Positions 1 through 10,966 of a DNA stretch of 64,000 bases are shown piece by piece. How positions within the stretch are numbered: position 1 is the stretch's first letter; every line of letters starts with the position of its first letter. The stretch lies in the NCBI RefSeq assembly GCF_003086295.3, contig NC_092042.1:45134137-45198136 (forward strand), written 5' to 3'. The notes below the pieces were generated by a model, which saw only the letters and a program-made list of their open reading frames with translations, was not told the origin of the DNA and did no database searches. Both the position numbers and the translations under genes were made by a program. The DNA comes from Arachis hypogaea. Its lineage: Eukaryota > Streptophyta > Magnoliopsida > Fabales > Fabaceae.

Positions 1-1070
1 TGGCATAAAAGCTGGCTTTTAACTCCAAAAAAAGTCTCTACACATGAAAGCTTCAATGCTCAGCCCAAGCACACACTCAGTGGACCCCGGAGGTGGATTT
101 TTACGTCATTTACTCATTTCTGTATAACCTAGGTTACTAGTTCACTATAGATAGGATATTTTGACATTGTATCTGTACCTCATGACACATTACATGTTTC
201 TTATTGTATCTTCTATAGCATGAGTCTCTAAACCCCATGGTTGGGGGTGAGGAGCTCTGCTGTGTCTTGATGGATTAATGCAACTACTACTGTTTTTTCA
301 TTCAATCACGCTTGCTTCTATTCTAAGATATCACTTGTTCCTCAACTTGATGAATGTGATGATCCATGACACTCATCATCATTCTCACCTATGAACGTGT
401 GCCTGACAACCACCTCCGTTCTACTTTAGATTGAGTGAATATCTCTTGGATTCCTTAATCAGAATCTTCGTGGTATAAGCTAGAATTGATGGCGGCATTC
501 AAGAGAATCCAGAAGGTCTAAACCTTGTCTGTGGTATTCTGAGTAGGATTCAAGGATTGAATAACTGTGACGAGTTTCAAACTCCTGAGAGCTGGGCGTT
601 ATTGACAGACGCAAAAGAATCACTGGATTCTATTCCAACCTGATTGAGAACCGACAGATGATTAGCCGTGCTGTGACAGAGCGCGTTGAACATTTTCACT
701 GAGAGGATGGGAGGTAGCCATTGACAATAGTGAAACCCTACATACAGCTTGCCATGGAAGGAGCCTTGCGTGCGAGAAGAAGAAGACAGTAGAAAAGCAG
801 AAATTCAGAAGATAGAGCATCTCCAAAACCTCAACCTGTTCTCCATTACTGCACAATAAGTATTTATTTCATGTTCTTTTACTTTTCACAATTAAACCTG
901 AGAATTATTGATATCCTGACTAAGAGTTACAAGATAACCATAGCTTGCTTCAAGCTGACAATCTCCGTGGGATCGACCCTTACTCACGTAAGGTATTACT
1001 TGGACGACCCAGTGCACTTGCTGGTTAGTTGTGCGGAATTGCAAAAGTGTGATTGCAATTTCGTGCACCA
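1..1070 (+). repeat. 5' LTR, partial
   Basis: Bases 1-1070 align without gaps to 9897-10966. By hand I count about 29 mismatches in 1070 positions (about 2.7%), roughly 25 of them transitions. The LTR ends in TGCACCA, just before the primer site. The TATA-like box matching 10042-10050 is changed here at 146-154 (TATAGATAG instead of TATAAATAG). Confidence 0.93.
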
Positions 1071-1076
1071 AGTTTT

Positions 1077-1094
1077 TGGCGCCGTTGCTGGGGA
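1077..1094 (+). other. Primer binding site, tRNA-Asp type
   Basis: The 18 bases starting TGGCGCCGTTG begin seven bases after the LTR end. They are complementary to the 3' end of plant tRNA-Asp as I recall it, with one probable mismatch (CTGGGG where CCGGGG is expected). This primer type is usual for Athila/Tat elements. Confidence 0.85.
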
Positions 1095-1613
1095 TTGTTC
1101 GAGTTTGGACAACTGACGGTTTATCTTGTTGCTTAGATTAGGACTATTTTCTTTTTGTTGGTTTAGAGTCCTTTATTTGAGTTTAGTTTCATATTTTAAG
1201 TTTGGTGTCGATTGCATGTGTTTGTTTTCTTTTAATTTTTCGAATTTGCATGTTCTTAATCCTTTCTTGATTTTCTAAAAGTTCTAAGTTTGGTGTCCTC
1301 TTTGTGTTTTCCTTTAAAGTTTTCGAAAATTTGTGTTTGATTTTATAAAAATTTTAAGTTTTGTGTCATCTTGTTGTTTTCCTCTCTCCTCATTTCAAAA
1401 ATCAAATCTTTTTCAAAATAATTTTCAGTCATATCTTCTTAATTGCTAATTCCAAAGTCTTTTTAATTAATTAATTGATTGAGTTTTCAATTTGCTTTGA
1501 TTTTATTCTCTTTTAGTTTTCGAAATTTTATTTTATTTTCTTTTCTATTTATTTTATTATTTTCGGTCATTTTTAATTAAAAACGAAAAAAAAAGATATT
1601 CTATAGTTTACTT
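1095..1613 (+). other. Athila 5' leader, non-coding
   Basis: This T-rich stretch between the primer site and gag-pol has no usable ORF. A short phrase of the type AAGTTTGGTGTC recurs about three times between 1195 and 1370. It is probably packaging or leader sequence; no specific signal is recognised. Confidence 0.6.
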
Positions 1614-4600
1614 GTGAATCCATATCATTTCCCCTTCTCCAGCATGGACCTAAGTGGAATTGAGCAGTCCAGAAGGACTCTGGGGTCATATGCTAACCCC
1701 ATTACAACTGCATATGGGAGTAGCATCTGTATACCTCCCATTAAAGCAAGCAGCTTTGAGCTAAACCCTCAACTCATTATCATGGTGCAGCAAAATTGCC
1801 AGTATTCTAGTCTTCCACAGGAAGAACCTACTGAGTTTCTGGCACAGTTCTTACAAATTGCTGACACAGTACGTGATAAAGAGGTGGATCAGGATGTCTA
1901 CAGATTATTATTGTTCCCATTTGTTGTAAAAGATCAAGCTAAGAGGTGGTTGAATAACCAACCCACAGCAAGCATAAAAACATGGAGACAGTTATCAGAC
2001 AAATTCCTAAATCAATTTTACCCTCCAAAAAGGATGACACAGCTAAGGCTGGACATCCAAGGCTTTAAACAAGAGGATGATGAATCTCTTGATAATGCCT
2101 GGGAGAGGTACAGAGGTATGCTAAGAAAATGCCCCTCTAAAATATTTTCAGAGTGGGTACAGTTAGACATCTTCTACTATGGGCTTACAGAAAAATCTCA
2201 GATGTCTCTAGACCACTCAGCTGGTGGATCTATACATATGGGGAAGAAAATTGAAGAAGCTCAAGAGCTTATAGATACTATTGCTAGAAATCAACATCTA
2301 TACTCAAGCAGTGAGTCCTCTACAAAAAAAGAATCTATGGCAGTAACTACTGATCCTAATCCTCAAGAACAGATTGTTGAGCTTAATCAGCAATTACTCC
2401 TGATGACAAAACAGTTAGCCAAATTTAAAGAGATGCTCCAAGAAACCAAAATTGCTAACAAGAATATAGAATCACAATTGAATCAGACAAAACAGCAGTT
2501 ATCTAAACAGATAATAAAAGAATGCCAAGCAGTTCAACTGAGGAGTGGGAAGACATTAAATAACACTGCTCAAAGTAGCAAAAAGCTAAGAAAGGAACAA
2601 CTGACAGAGGATAACCAAACCACTGCCCAAAATCCCTCTGAGGACAATAAGAGCCCAGAGAGGAATATTCCTGGCATTCAAACGCCAGAAAAGGGGGAAA
2701 AGTTGGCGTTAAACGCCCATTCCTCACCCAGTCCTGGCGTTCAAACGCCAATGAGGAATCAGACACCTGAGAGTGCTTATAGTAACCCCTCTAAAAAGGC
2801 TTCTCCAACCACCTCTGTAGGGAATAAACCTGCAGTAACTAAGGTTGAAGAATACAAAGCCAAGATGCCTTATCCTCAGAAACTCCGCCAAGCAGAACAG
2901 GATAAACAATTTGCCCGCTTTGCAGACTATCTAAGGATTCTTGAAATAAAGATTCCGTTTGCAGAGGCACTTGAGCAAATACCTTCTTATGCTAAGTTCA
3001 TGAAAGAGATCTTAAGTCATAAGAAGGATTGGAGAGAAATTGAAAAGGTGTTTCTCACTGAAGAATGCAGTGCAGTCATTCTGAAAAGCTTACCAGAAAA
3101 GCTTCAAGATCCAGGAAGCTTTATGATACCATGCACATTAGAAGGTGCTTGTACCAAGATAGCCCTATGTGACCTTGGAGCAAGTATCAACCTAATACCT
3201 GCATCCACTATCAGAAAGCTTGGATTGACTGAAGAAGTCAAACTAACCCGGATATGTCTCCAACTTGCTGATGGCTCCATTAAATATCCATCAGGCATAA
3301 TTAAAGACATGATTGTCAAGGTTGGGCCATTTACCTTTCCAACTGACTTTGTAGTGCTGGAAATGGAGGAGCACAAGAGTGCAACTCTCATCCTAGGAAG
3401 ACCCTTCCTAGCAACTGGACGAACTCTCATTGATGTACAAAAAGGGGAAGTGACCCTGAGAGTCAATGAGGATGAGTTCAAGTTGAATGCTGTCAAAGCT
3501 ATGCAGCATCCAGACACATCAAATGACTGCATGAGCACTGATATTATTGACTCTTTGGTGGAAGAGATCTATATGACTGAGAGTCTCGAATCAGAGCTAG
3601 AGGATATCTTTAAAGGTATTCAGCCTGACCTGGAGGAACCAGAGGAAATAAAAGAACCTCTAAAAATTCCTCATGAAGAGGATAAGCCTCCTAAACCCGA
3701 GCTCAAGCCACTACCACCATCCCTGAAGTATGCATTTCTGGGAGAAGGTGACACTTTTCCAGTGATCATAAGCTCTGCTTTAAACTCACAGGAAGAGGAA
3801 GCACTAATTCAAGTGCTAAGGACACACAAGACAGCTCTTGGGTGGTCCATAAGTGATCTTAAGGGCATTAGCCCAGCAAGATGCATGCATAAGATCCTCT
3901 TGGAAGATAATGCCAAGCCAGTGATTCAACCACAGAGGCGGCTGAATTCAGCCATGAAGGAGGTGGTGCAGAAAGAGGTCACTAAGTCACTAGAGGCTGG
4001 GATTATTTATCCTATTTCTGATAGCCCCTGGGTGAGCCCTATCCAAGTTGTCCCCAAGAAGGGAGGCATGACAGTGGTTCATAATGAAAAGAATGAACTG
4101 GTTCCTACAAGAACAGTTACAGGGTGGCGTATGTGTATTGACTACAGAAGGCTCAATACAGCCACCAGAAAGGATCATTTTCCTTTACCATTCATAGACC
4201 AAATGCTAGAAAGACTAGCGGGTCATGATTATTACTGCTTTTTGGATGGCTATTCCGGCTATAATCAAATTGCAGTGGACCCTCAAGATCAAGAGAAAAC
4301 AGCATTCACCTGTCCTTCTGGAGTGTTTGCTTACAGAAGAACGCCTTTTGGTTTATGCAATGCACCTGCTACCTTTCAGAGGTGCATGCTCTCCATCTTC
4401 TCTGACATGGTAGAGAAGTTCCTGAAAGTCTTCATGGATGACATCTCAATATTTGGAGACTCATTCAACTCCTGTCTTGATCATCTAGCACTTGTCCTGA
4501 AAAGATGCCAAGAGACTAACATGGTCTTAAACTGGGAAAAATGTCACTTCATGGTGACTAAAGAAATTGTGCTTGGGAATAAAATTTTAAGCAAGGGAAT

Positions 4601-6560
4601 AGAGGTGGATCAAGCAAAGGTAGAGGTAATTGAAAAATTACCACCACCTGCCAATGTTAAGGCAATCAGAAGCTTTCTGGGACATGCAGGATTCTACAGG
4701 AGGTTTATAAAGGATTTTTCTAAAATTGCAAAACCTTTAAGCAACCTGCTAGCTGCTGACACACCATTTGTGTTTGACACACAGTGTCTGCAGGCGTTTG
4801 AGACCCTGAAAGCCAAGCTGGTCACAGCACCAGTCATCTCTGCACCAGACTGGACACTACTATTCGAACTAATGTGTGATGCCAGTGACCATGCCATTGG
4901 TGCAGTGTTGGAATAGAGGCATAACAAGCTTCTGTACGTTATTTATTATGCTAGCCGTGTTCTAAATGACACACAGAAGAATTACACAACCACAGAAAAA
5001 GAGTTACTTGCAGTGGTTTATGCCATTGACAAGTTTAGATCCTATTTAGTAGGGTCAAAAGTGATTGTGTACACTGACCATGCTGCTCTTAAATACTGAC
5101 TCACAAAGCAGGATTCAAAACCCAGGCTCATAAGGTGGGTGTTGCTTCTGCAAGAGTTTGGTATATAAATAAGAGACAGAAAGGGGACAGAGAACCAGGT
5201 AGCTGATCATCTGTCCCGAATAGAACCAGTAGCTGGGGCGTCCCTCCCATCTACTGAGATCTCTGAGACCTTTCCAGATGAGCAACTCTTTGCCATTCAG
5301 GAAGCTTCATGGTTTGCAGACATTGCAAATTATAAAGCTGTGAGGTTCATACCACAGGAGTACAGCAGGGTGCAAAGAAAAAAATTAATTTAAGATGCCA
5401 AGTACTACCTATGGGATGACCCATATCTCTTTAAGAGATGTGCAGACGGAATAATCTGTAGATGTATACCTAGAGAGGAAGCACAAAGGATCCTGTGGCA
5501 TTGCCATGGATCATAATATGGGGGACATTTCGGAGGTGAGCGAACAGCCACTAAGGTCCTCCAATGTGGATTCTAGTGGCCTACTCTCTATAGGGATGCC
5601 CGAGAGTTTGTGCGTAACTGTGACAGTTGCCAAAGAGCTGGTAACTTGCCTCATGGTTACGCCATGCCTCAACAGGAGATCTTAGAGATTGAATTGTTTG
5701 ATGTATGGGGTATTGACTTCATGGGTCCCTTCCCACCATCATACTCAAACACTTATATTCTGGTGGCAGTAGACTATGTATCTAAATGGGTAGAAGCAAT
5801 TGCCACACCTAATAATGATACCAAGACTGTACTGAAATTCCTCCAGAAACACATCTTTAGCAGGTTTGGTGTTCCCAAAGTACTAATCAGTGATGGGGGC
5901 ACTCATTTCTGCAATAAACAGCTGTATTCTGCTATGGTCCGATATGGAATTAGCCACAAAGTAGCAACTCCGTATCATCCACAGACAAATGGACAAGCTG
6001 AAGTCTCTAATAGAGAGCTAAAAAGAATCCTGGAACGAACTGTTATTGCCCGTAGAAAGGATTGGGCAAAGAGCTTGGATGATGCTCTGTGGGCATACAG
6101 AACAGCATACAAGACTCCTATAGGAACCTCTCCATACCAACTTGTGTATGGGAAGGCCTGTCATCTGCCCGTGGAACTGGAACATAAAGCCTACTAGGCT
6201 ACCAGATTCCTAAACATGGATGCTAAGCTAGCTGGTGAAAAAAGATTGCTTCAGCTAAATGAGCTAGAGGAGTTCAGACTCAGTGCCTTTGAAAATGCAA
6301 AAATCTATAAGGAAAAGGCAAAGAAGTGGCATGACAAAAAGTTGTCATCCAGAGTCTCCGAACCAGGACAAAAAGTTCTGCTCTTCAACTCTAGGCTCAG
6401 ACTATTCCCAGGAAAACTTAAATCCCGCTGGAGGGGTCCGTATGTGATTACAAGAGTGTCACCATATGGATATGTTGAGCTTCAGGATATTGATTCTGAC
6501 AAAAAGTTCATTGTTAATGGACAGAGGATCAAACATTACCTTGAAAGTAATTTTGAGTAG
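1614..6560 (+). pseudogene. Athila gag-pol polyprotein with seven in-frame stops
   Basis: A single frame runs from 1614 to the terminal TAG at 6558. It holds a retrotransposon gag domain (about residues 60-200), a Gln/Lys-rich linker, an aspartic protease with DLGAS near residue 520, reverse transcriptase with FMDD at residues 940-943, RNase H, an integrase zinc-binding segment (CDSCQ near 5619) and an integrase core (GIDFMG, ISDGG, then GQAE). Stops interrupt it at 4914, 5097, 5166, 5391, 5514, 5574 and 6195. All coding blocks share one frame, so there is no net frameshift. Several stops fit C-to-T or G-to-A change at Gln or Trp codons (4914, 5514, 6195), as expected from methylated cytosines. 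The first 1100 codons are open, so gag, protease and most of RT could still be translated. The first ATG-like codon at 1614 lacks support from a neighbouring homologue, so the true start is uncertain. Confidence 0.93.
2675..2755 (+). repeat. GGCGTTTAACGCC-like words inside gag
   Basis: Three variants of the palindrome-like word lie within the gag reading frame (around 2673, 2704 and 2734), in the forms GGCATTCAAACGCC, GGCGTTAAACGCC and GGCGTTCAAACGCC. They encode a low-complexity Pro/Ser/Thr-rich linker. Confidence 0.75.
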
Positions 6561-7410
6561 GAATGCTCAAAATTGAGGCTTGAATGAGTCTCAGTAAAGG
6601 TCCAACTAAAGACAATAAAGAAGCGCTTGCTGGGAGGCAACCCAGTCATTAGCAGGTTAATTGTTCTATAAAAGTTTGATATACATTTTTCGAGGTTGAT
6701 CATTGAAATTGAAGGAATTCACAGAGTTAAAGAAGGATTTAGTGCAAAAAGCAGAGAAAAGGAGTTCACTGGCAAGAAAATGCCAGTAAAGGGTACTCTG
6801 GGCGTTTAACGCCAGTAAAGGTACCATTTTGGGCGTTAAACGCCAGAATGGGCACCATTCTGGGTGTTTAACGCCAGATTTGTAGCATCCTGGGTGTTCA
6901 GCAAAACGCCTAGTGATAAAGGGGATTTCTGGCGTTTAACGCCAGCCAGGGCACCTGGCTGGGCGTTAAACGCCCATATTGGCCATCAAGTGGGCGTTAA
7001 ACGCCAGAATGGATACCATTCTGGGCGTTTAACGCCAGAAAGGCAGGGGACAGAGATTTTGTTTTCCACTTCAAATTTTTTTTCAAACTTTCTTGTTTTG
7101 ATCCATGATTTTCTGCATAAATACATTACAAACTTTCATCATTCACTCTCAATTTTCAAAAATTAAAAAAAATTTCTAAATCATTCTTCAAATCTCCTTC
7201 AAATCCTTTCCAAATCTTCTTCAAAGTTTTCGAAATCTCTCCCCCTCCCTTATAAATACAAATTTGGCCATCCCACTCTCCCCACCATTCGAATTCGCTC
7301 TCCTCCTCTCTCTCCCCCTTCCTTTCTTTTGCTTGAGGAAAAGCAAACCTCTAAGTTTGATGTGCTTTTCCGTGATCACTAAGTCAAGATTTATCAATAT
7401 CATCGCTCTT
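6561..7410 (+). repeat. Athila spacer with clustered GGCGTTTAACGCC palindromes
   Basis: This non-coding spacer lies between gag-pol and the second ORF. From about 6795 to 7040 it contains at least seven copies of GGCGTTTAACGCC or its reverse complement GGCGTTAAACGCC. Copies are spaced 25-60 bp and often flanked by CTGG or CCAG. The rest is T/C-rich, including a CTCTCC-rich run near 7290-7330. Apparent ORFs across this block are chance frames through the repeat. Confidence 0.85.
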
Positions 7411-7413
7411 TAG

Positions 7414-8274
7414 GGAAAACAAACCAATTCAAGAGGCAAGAAAGAGAATACTCCAAAGAATCTTTGGAATCAAGAGAAGTTCTTAACCAAAGAACATGCA
7501 GACCATTACCACAAAATAATGCGTCTGAGGTCAGTGATCCCGGAAGTCAGATTCGATCTGAAAGAAGATGAATATCCGGAGATCCAAGAGCAAATTTGAA
7601 ACAGAGGATGGGAAGTTCTAACCAACACTGAGACAAAGGTTGGAAGGAACATGGTTCAGGAATTCTACTCAAATCTGTGGCTGATAGATAAGCAGAGAAT
7701 GACTGGAACTGCTTTTCATACCTACAGAACCATGGTCAGAGGAAGAATTATTTACTTCCATCTGGACAAAATAAGAGAGGTCTTCAAATTGCCTCAACTG
7801 CAAGATGATCCTGAATCCTTTAATAGGAGAATGGTGAGAGCAGATAAGGTGCTGGATCAAGTTCTAGAGGACATATGCCTCCCTGGAACTAAGTGGAAAA
7901 CCAATTCAAAAGGTGTCCCAAACCAACTCAAGAGAGGAGATCTCAAACCAATTGCAAGAGGTTGGCTAGACTTCATTAGGTGTTCTATATTGCCCACTAG
8001 CAACCGTTCTGAGGTTACCATCAAGAGAGAAGTGATGATTCATTGCATTATGCTGGGAAAAGAAGTGGAGGTTCATCATCTGATTGCTTGTGAGATTTAC
8101 ACAATTGCAAACAAGAATTCCACTGAAGCCAAACTGGCTTACCCAAGCTTAATCTCTTTGCTATGTAAAGATGATAGGGTGAGGATGGGAGTAGATGAAT
8201 TCACCCCGGTAGAGACCAGTATCCTTTTTCACCGTACCCTCTCAATATGGCAGAGCCAATACCGGAGTCTCTGA
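7414..8274 (+). pseudogene. Athila second ORF (env position), putative plant transposon protein
   Basis: An ATG-started frame runs 7651-8274. The same frame is open upstream from 7414 except for a TGA at 7597, so the N-terminal part looks cut off by one nonsense mutation. The protein has no membrane segment or signal peptide in the visible part. The motif GWLDFIRCSILPTSNRSEV followed by a cluster of long aliphatic residues resembles the 'putative plant transposon protein' family found in the same position of Athila/Tat elements. It is therefore not a recognisable envelope glycoprotein. Function is unknown. The frame ends just inside a second small ORF. Confidence 0.7.
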
Positions 8275-8558
8275 TTATTGACATACCTGAGTCTCTACCA
8301 TGGTTCAACCCTAAAGAGGATCAAGTAGTTCCTGACACACCTATGCTTGACACTCCACGACCATCCCCTGTAGCTGAGCCAGGATTCGACGGGTCAGGGG
8401 TTCTTGAAAACTCTGGTTCTGCACTTTCAATCGAGTTTAGCTCAGAGGCATGGATTGATCAGACGATGGCGGATCTGTACTCTAGCTCTTATGAGATCGG
8501 GGAAGAGGACTCCACAGAGGATGCAAGCAGTAGCAACATCACCGGTGCGTCAGAGTGA
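8247..8558 (+). CDS. Small acidic ORF overlapping the end of the Athila second ORF
   Basis: A 103-codon ORF in a different frame overlaps the previous ORF by 28 bp. The product is acidic and rich in Pro, Ser, Glu and Asp, with no recognised domain. It could be the C-terminal part of the second ORF displaced by a frameshift, or a separate small product. The codon pattern looks coding rather than random, but I cannot decide between these options. Confidence 0.4.
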   Translation: MAEPIPESLIIDIPESLPWFNPKEDQVVPDTPMLDTPRPSPVAEPGFDGSGVLENSGSALSIEFSSEAWIDQTMADLYSSSYEIGEEDSTEDASSSNITGASE

Positions 8559-8732
8559 TTCTCTCGCTTCAGCGTATTGTGACAGTAGTTTCTGATGACC
8601 CGGAATCAGCAGCAACAGTAGTAGTAATGGTAGTAGTCTTAATAATAGTGGTCATTGACCTCGCCCTTGAATGGTCTTTTTAGAGGGCTAGCTCTTTTTT
8701 TTATTTTGTAGATCAGGTCCCAATCTACAGTG

Positions 8733-9443
8733 GTGGTATGCGAAATTTTGATTACACTTTTCACAACTCTGCACAACTAACCAGCAAGTGTACTGGGTCG
8801 TCCAAGTAATACCTTACGCGAGTAAGGGTCGATTCCACGGAGATTGACGTCTTGAAGCAAGCTATGGTCATCTTGTAAATCTCAGTCAGGCGGATTCAAA
8901 TGGTTATGAGGTATTAATAATTAAGAGATAGATAAGACAGAAAATAACATAGAGATACTTATGCAATTCATTGGTGGGAATTTCAGATAAGCGTTTAGAG
9001 ATGCTTTGTTACTTCTGAACCTCTGCTTTCCTATTGTCTTTATCCAATCATGCATGCTCCCTTCTATGGCAAGCTGTATGATCCTCTCAGTGAAAATGGT
9101 CTGGCTACGGTCTCTGTACGGCTAATCAACTATCGAATTTCTCGTCTCGGATGAAAAATACCAGGCACAGCTACCGCAGGGCTAATCATTTGTCAGTTCT
9201 CACTAGCGTCGAAATAAGATCCATTGATCCTTTTACATACTGTCACTGCGCCCAACATTCGCAAGTTTGAAACTCTTCACAATCATCCCTTCCCAGATCC
9301 TACTCAAAATACCACAGACAAGGCTTAAACTTCCCAGATCTCAGGAATGCTGTCCATTGTTCTAGCCTATACAACGAAGATCCTAATCTCAGATTCAGAT
9401 GCTCTGTTGTCAAGAGAGATGATGTGAATCGTTGATTAGAGAT
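8733..9443 (-). repeat. Inverted, diverged LTR-like segment
   Basis: Read in reverse complement, this matches the 3' half of the Athila LTR with many substitutions and small indels. Shared landmarks are the segment with ACTGGGTCGTCCAAG (about 8784), the GTAAGGGTCGAT segment, CAAGCTATGG, CCTCTCAGTGAAAATG and ACCACAGACAAGG (about 9312). It abuts the first TG of the 3' LTR, where a polypurine tract would be expected, and none is evident. Confidence 0.8.
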
Positions 9444-10966
9444 TGATGAGCAGATAATTTATACGCTTTTTGGCACTGTTTTTAGTATGTTTTTAGTACA
9501 TTTAGTTAGTTTTTAGTATGTTTTTATTATTTTTTATTTAAAATTCACTTTTCTGTGCTTTACTATGAGTTTGTGTGTTTTTCTGTGATTTCAGGTAATT
9601 TCTGGCTGAAATTGAGGGACCTGAGCAAAAATCTGATTCAAAGGCTGAAAAAGGACTGCAGATGCTGTTGGATTCTGACCTCCCTGCACTCGAAGTGGAT
9701 TTTCTGGAGCTACAGAAGCTTAATTGGCGCGCTCTCAATTGCTTTAGAAAGTAGACATCCTGGGCTTTCCAGCAATGTATAATAGTCCATACTTTGCCCG
9801 GGATTTGATGGCCCAAACCGGCGTTGCAAATCAGCTTCAGAATTCCCGGCATTTAACGCCAGAACTGGCACAAAAATTGGAGTTAAACGCCCAAATTGGC
9901 ATAAAAGCTGGCGTTTAACTCCAAAAAAAGTCTCTATACATGAAAGCTTCAATGCTCAGCCCAAGCACACACTTAGTGGACCCTGGAAGTGGATTTTTAC
10001 GTCATTTACTCATTTTTGTATAACCTAGGTTACTAGTTCACTATAAATAGGATATTTTGACATTGTATCTGTACCTCATGACACATTACACATTTCTTAT
10101 TGTATCTTCTATGGCATGAGTCTCTAAACCCCATGGTTGGGGGTGAGGAGCTCTGCTGTGTCTTGATGGATTAATGCAACTACTACTATTTTTTCATTCA
10201 ATCACGCTTGCTTCTATTCTAAGATATCACTTGTTCCTCAACTTGATGAATGTGATGATCCGTGACACTCATCATCATTCTCACCTATGAACGTGTTCCT
10301 GATAACCACCTCCATTCTACTTTAGATTGAGTGAATATCTCTTAGATTCCTTAATCAGAATCTTCGTGGTATAAGCTAGAATTGATGGCGGCATTCAAGA
10401 GAATCCGAAAGGTCTAAACCTTGTCTGTGGTATTCTGAGTAGGATTCAAGGATTGAATGACTGTGACGAGCTTCAAACTCCTGAGGGCTGGGCGCTAGTG
10501 ACAGACGCAAAAGAATCACTGGATTCTATTCCAACCTGATTGAGAAGCGACAGATGATTAGCCGTGCTGTGACAGAGCGCGTTGAACATTTTCACTGAGA
10601 GGATGGGAGGTAGCCATTGACAATGGTGAAACCCTACATACAGCTTGCCATGGAAGGAGCCTTGCGTGCGAGAAGAAGAAGACAGTAGGAAAGCAGAGAT
10701 TCAGAAGATAGAGCATCTCCAAAACCTCAACCTGTTCTCCATTACTGCACAACAAGTATTTATTTCATGTTCTTTTACTTTTCACAATTAAACCTGAGAA
10801 TTATTGATATCCTGACTAAGAGTTACAAGATAACCATAGCTTGCTTCAAGCCGACAATCTCCGTGGGATCGACCCTTACTCACGTAAGGTATTACTTGGA
10901 CGACCCAGTGCACTTGCTGGTTAGTTGTGCGGAATTGCAAAAGTGTGATTGCAATTTCGTGCACCA
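9444..10966 (+). repeat. 3' LTR, complete (1523 bp)
   Basis: It begins TGATGAGCAGATAA and ends GTGCACCA. Bases 9897-10966 match the partial 5' LTR gap-free at about 97%. The U3 part holds further variants of the GGCGTTTAACGCC word (about 9848-9920). A TATAAATAG box lies at 10042-10050. Confidence 0.93.
10042..10050 (+). promoter_or_regulatory. LTR TATA box
   Basis: The TATAAATAG sequence is followed by A/T-rich DNA and sits about mid-LTR, which fits an LTR promoter. The 5' LTR copy has a G at the fifth base. Confidence 0.5.

Larger units (their letters stand above)
1..10966 (+). mobile_element. Athila-type Ty3 LTR retrotransposon, 5' end outside window
   Basis: The order is 5' LTR, tRNA-Asp-type primer site, gag-protease-RT-RNaseH-integrase in one frame, a long non-coding spacer, an extra ORF in the env position, and a 3' LTR. 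This order, a protease site reading DLGAS and the extra ORF fit the Athila/Tat branch of plant Ty3 elements. Window base 1 matches base 9897 of the 3' LTR, so about 453 bp of the 5' LTR lie outside the window. The pol frame carries seven stop codons, so the copy cannot make its own full polyprotein. It sits inside an inverted LTR of a related family. The target duplication could not be checked because the left flank is missing. Confidence 0.93.

Noticed and set aside
662..1116. ORFs in the LTR (and their copies at 10558-11024)
   Set aside because: They lie within both LTR copies, have no domain and are explained by LTR sequence.
2503..4927. Minus-strand ORFs and the 4225-4413 frame inside gag-pol
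   Set aside because: Shadows of the gag-pol frame with no domain.
6864..7403. ORFs across the spacer
   Set aside because: They run through the repeated GGCGTTTAACGCC word and T/C-rich DNA; no protein features.
8733..9443. CRISPR-like or regulatory array
   Set aside because: No regular spacers; similarity is to an inverted LTR, and the genome is eukaryotic.
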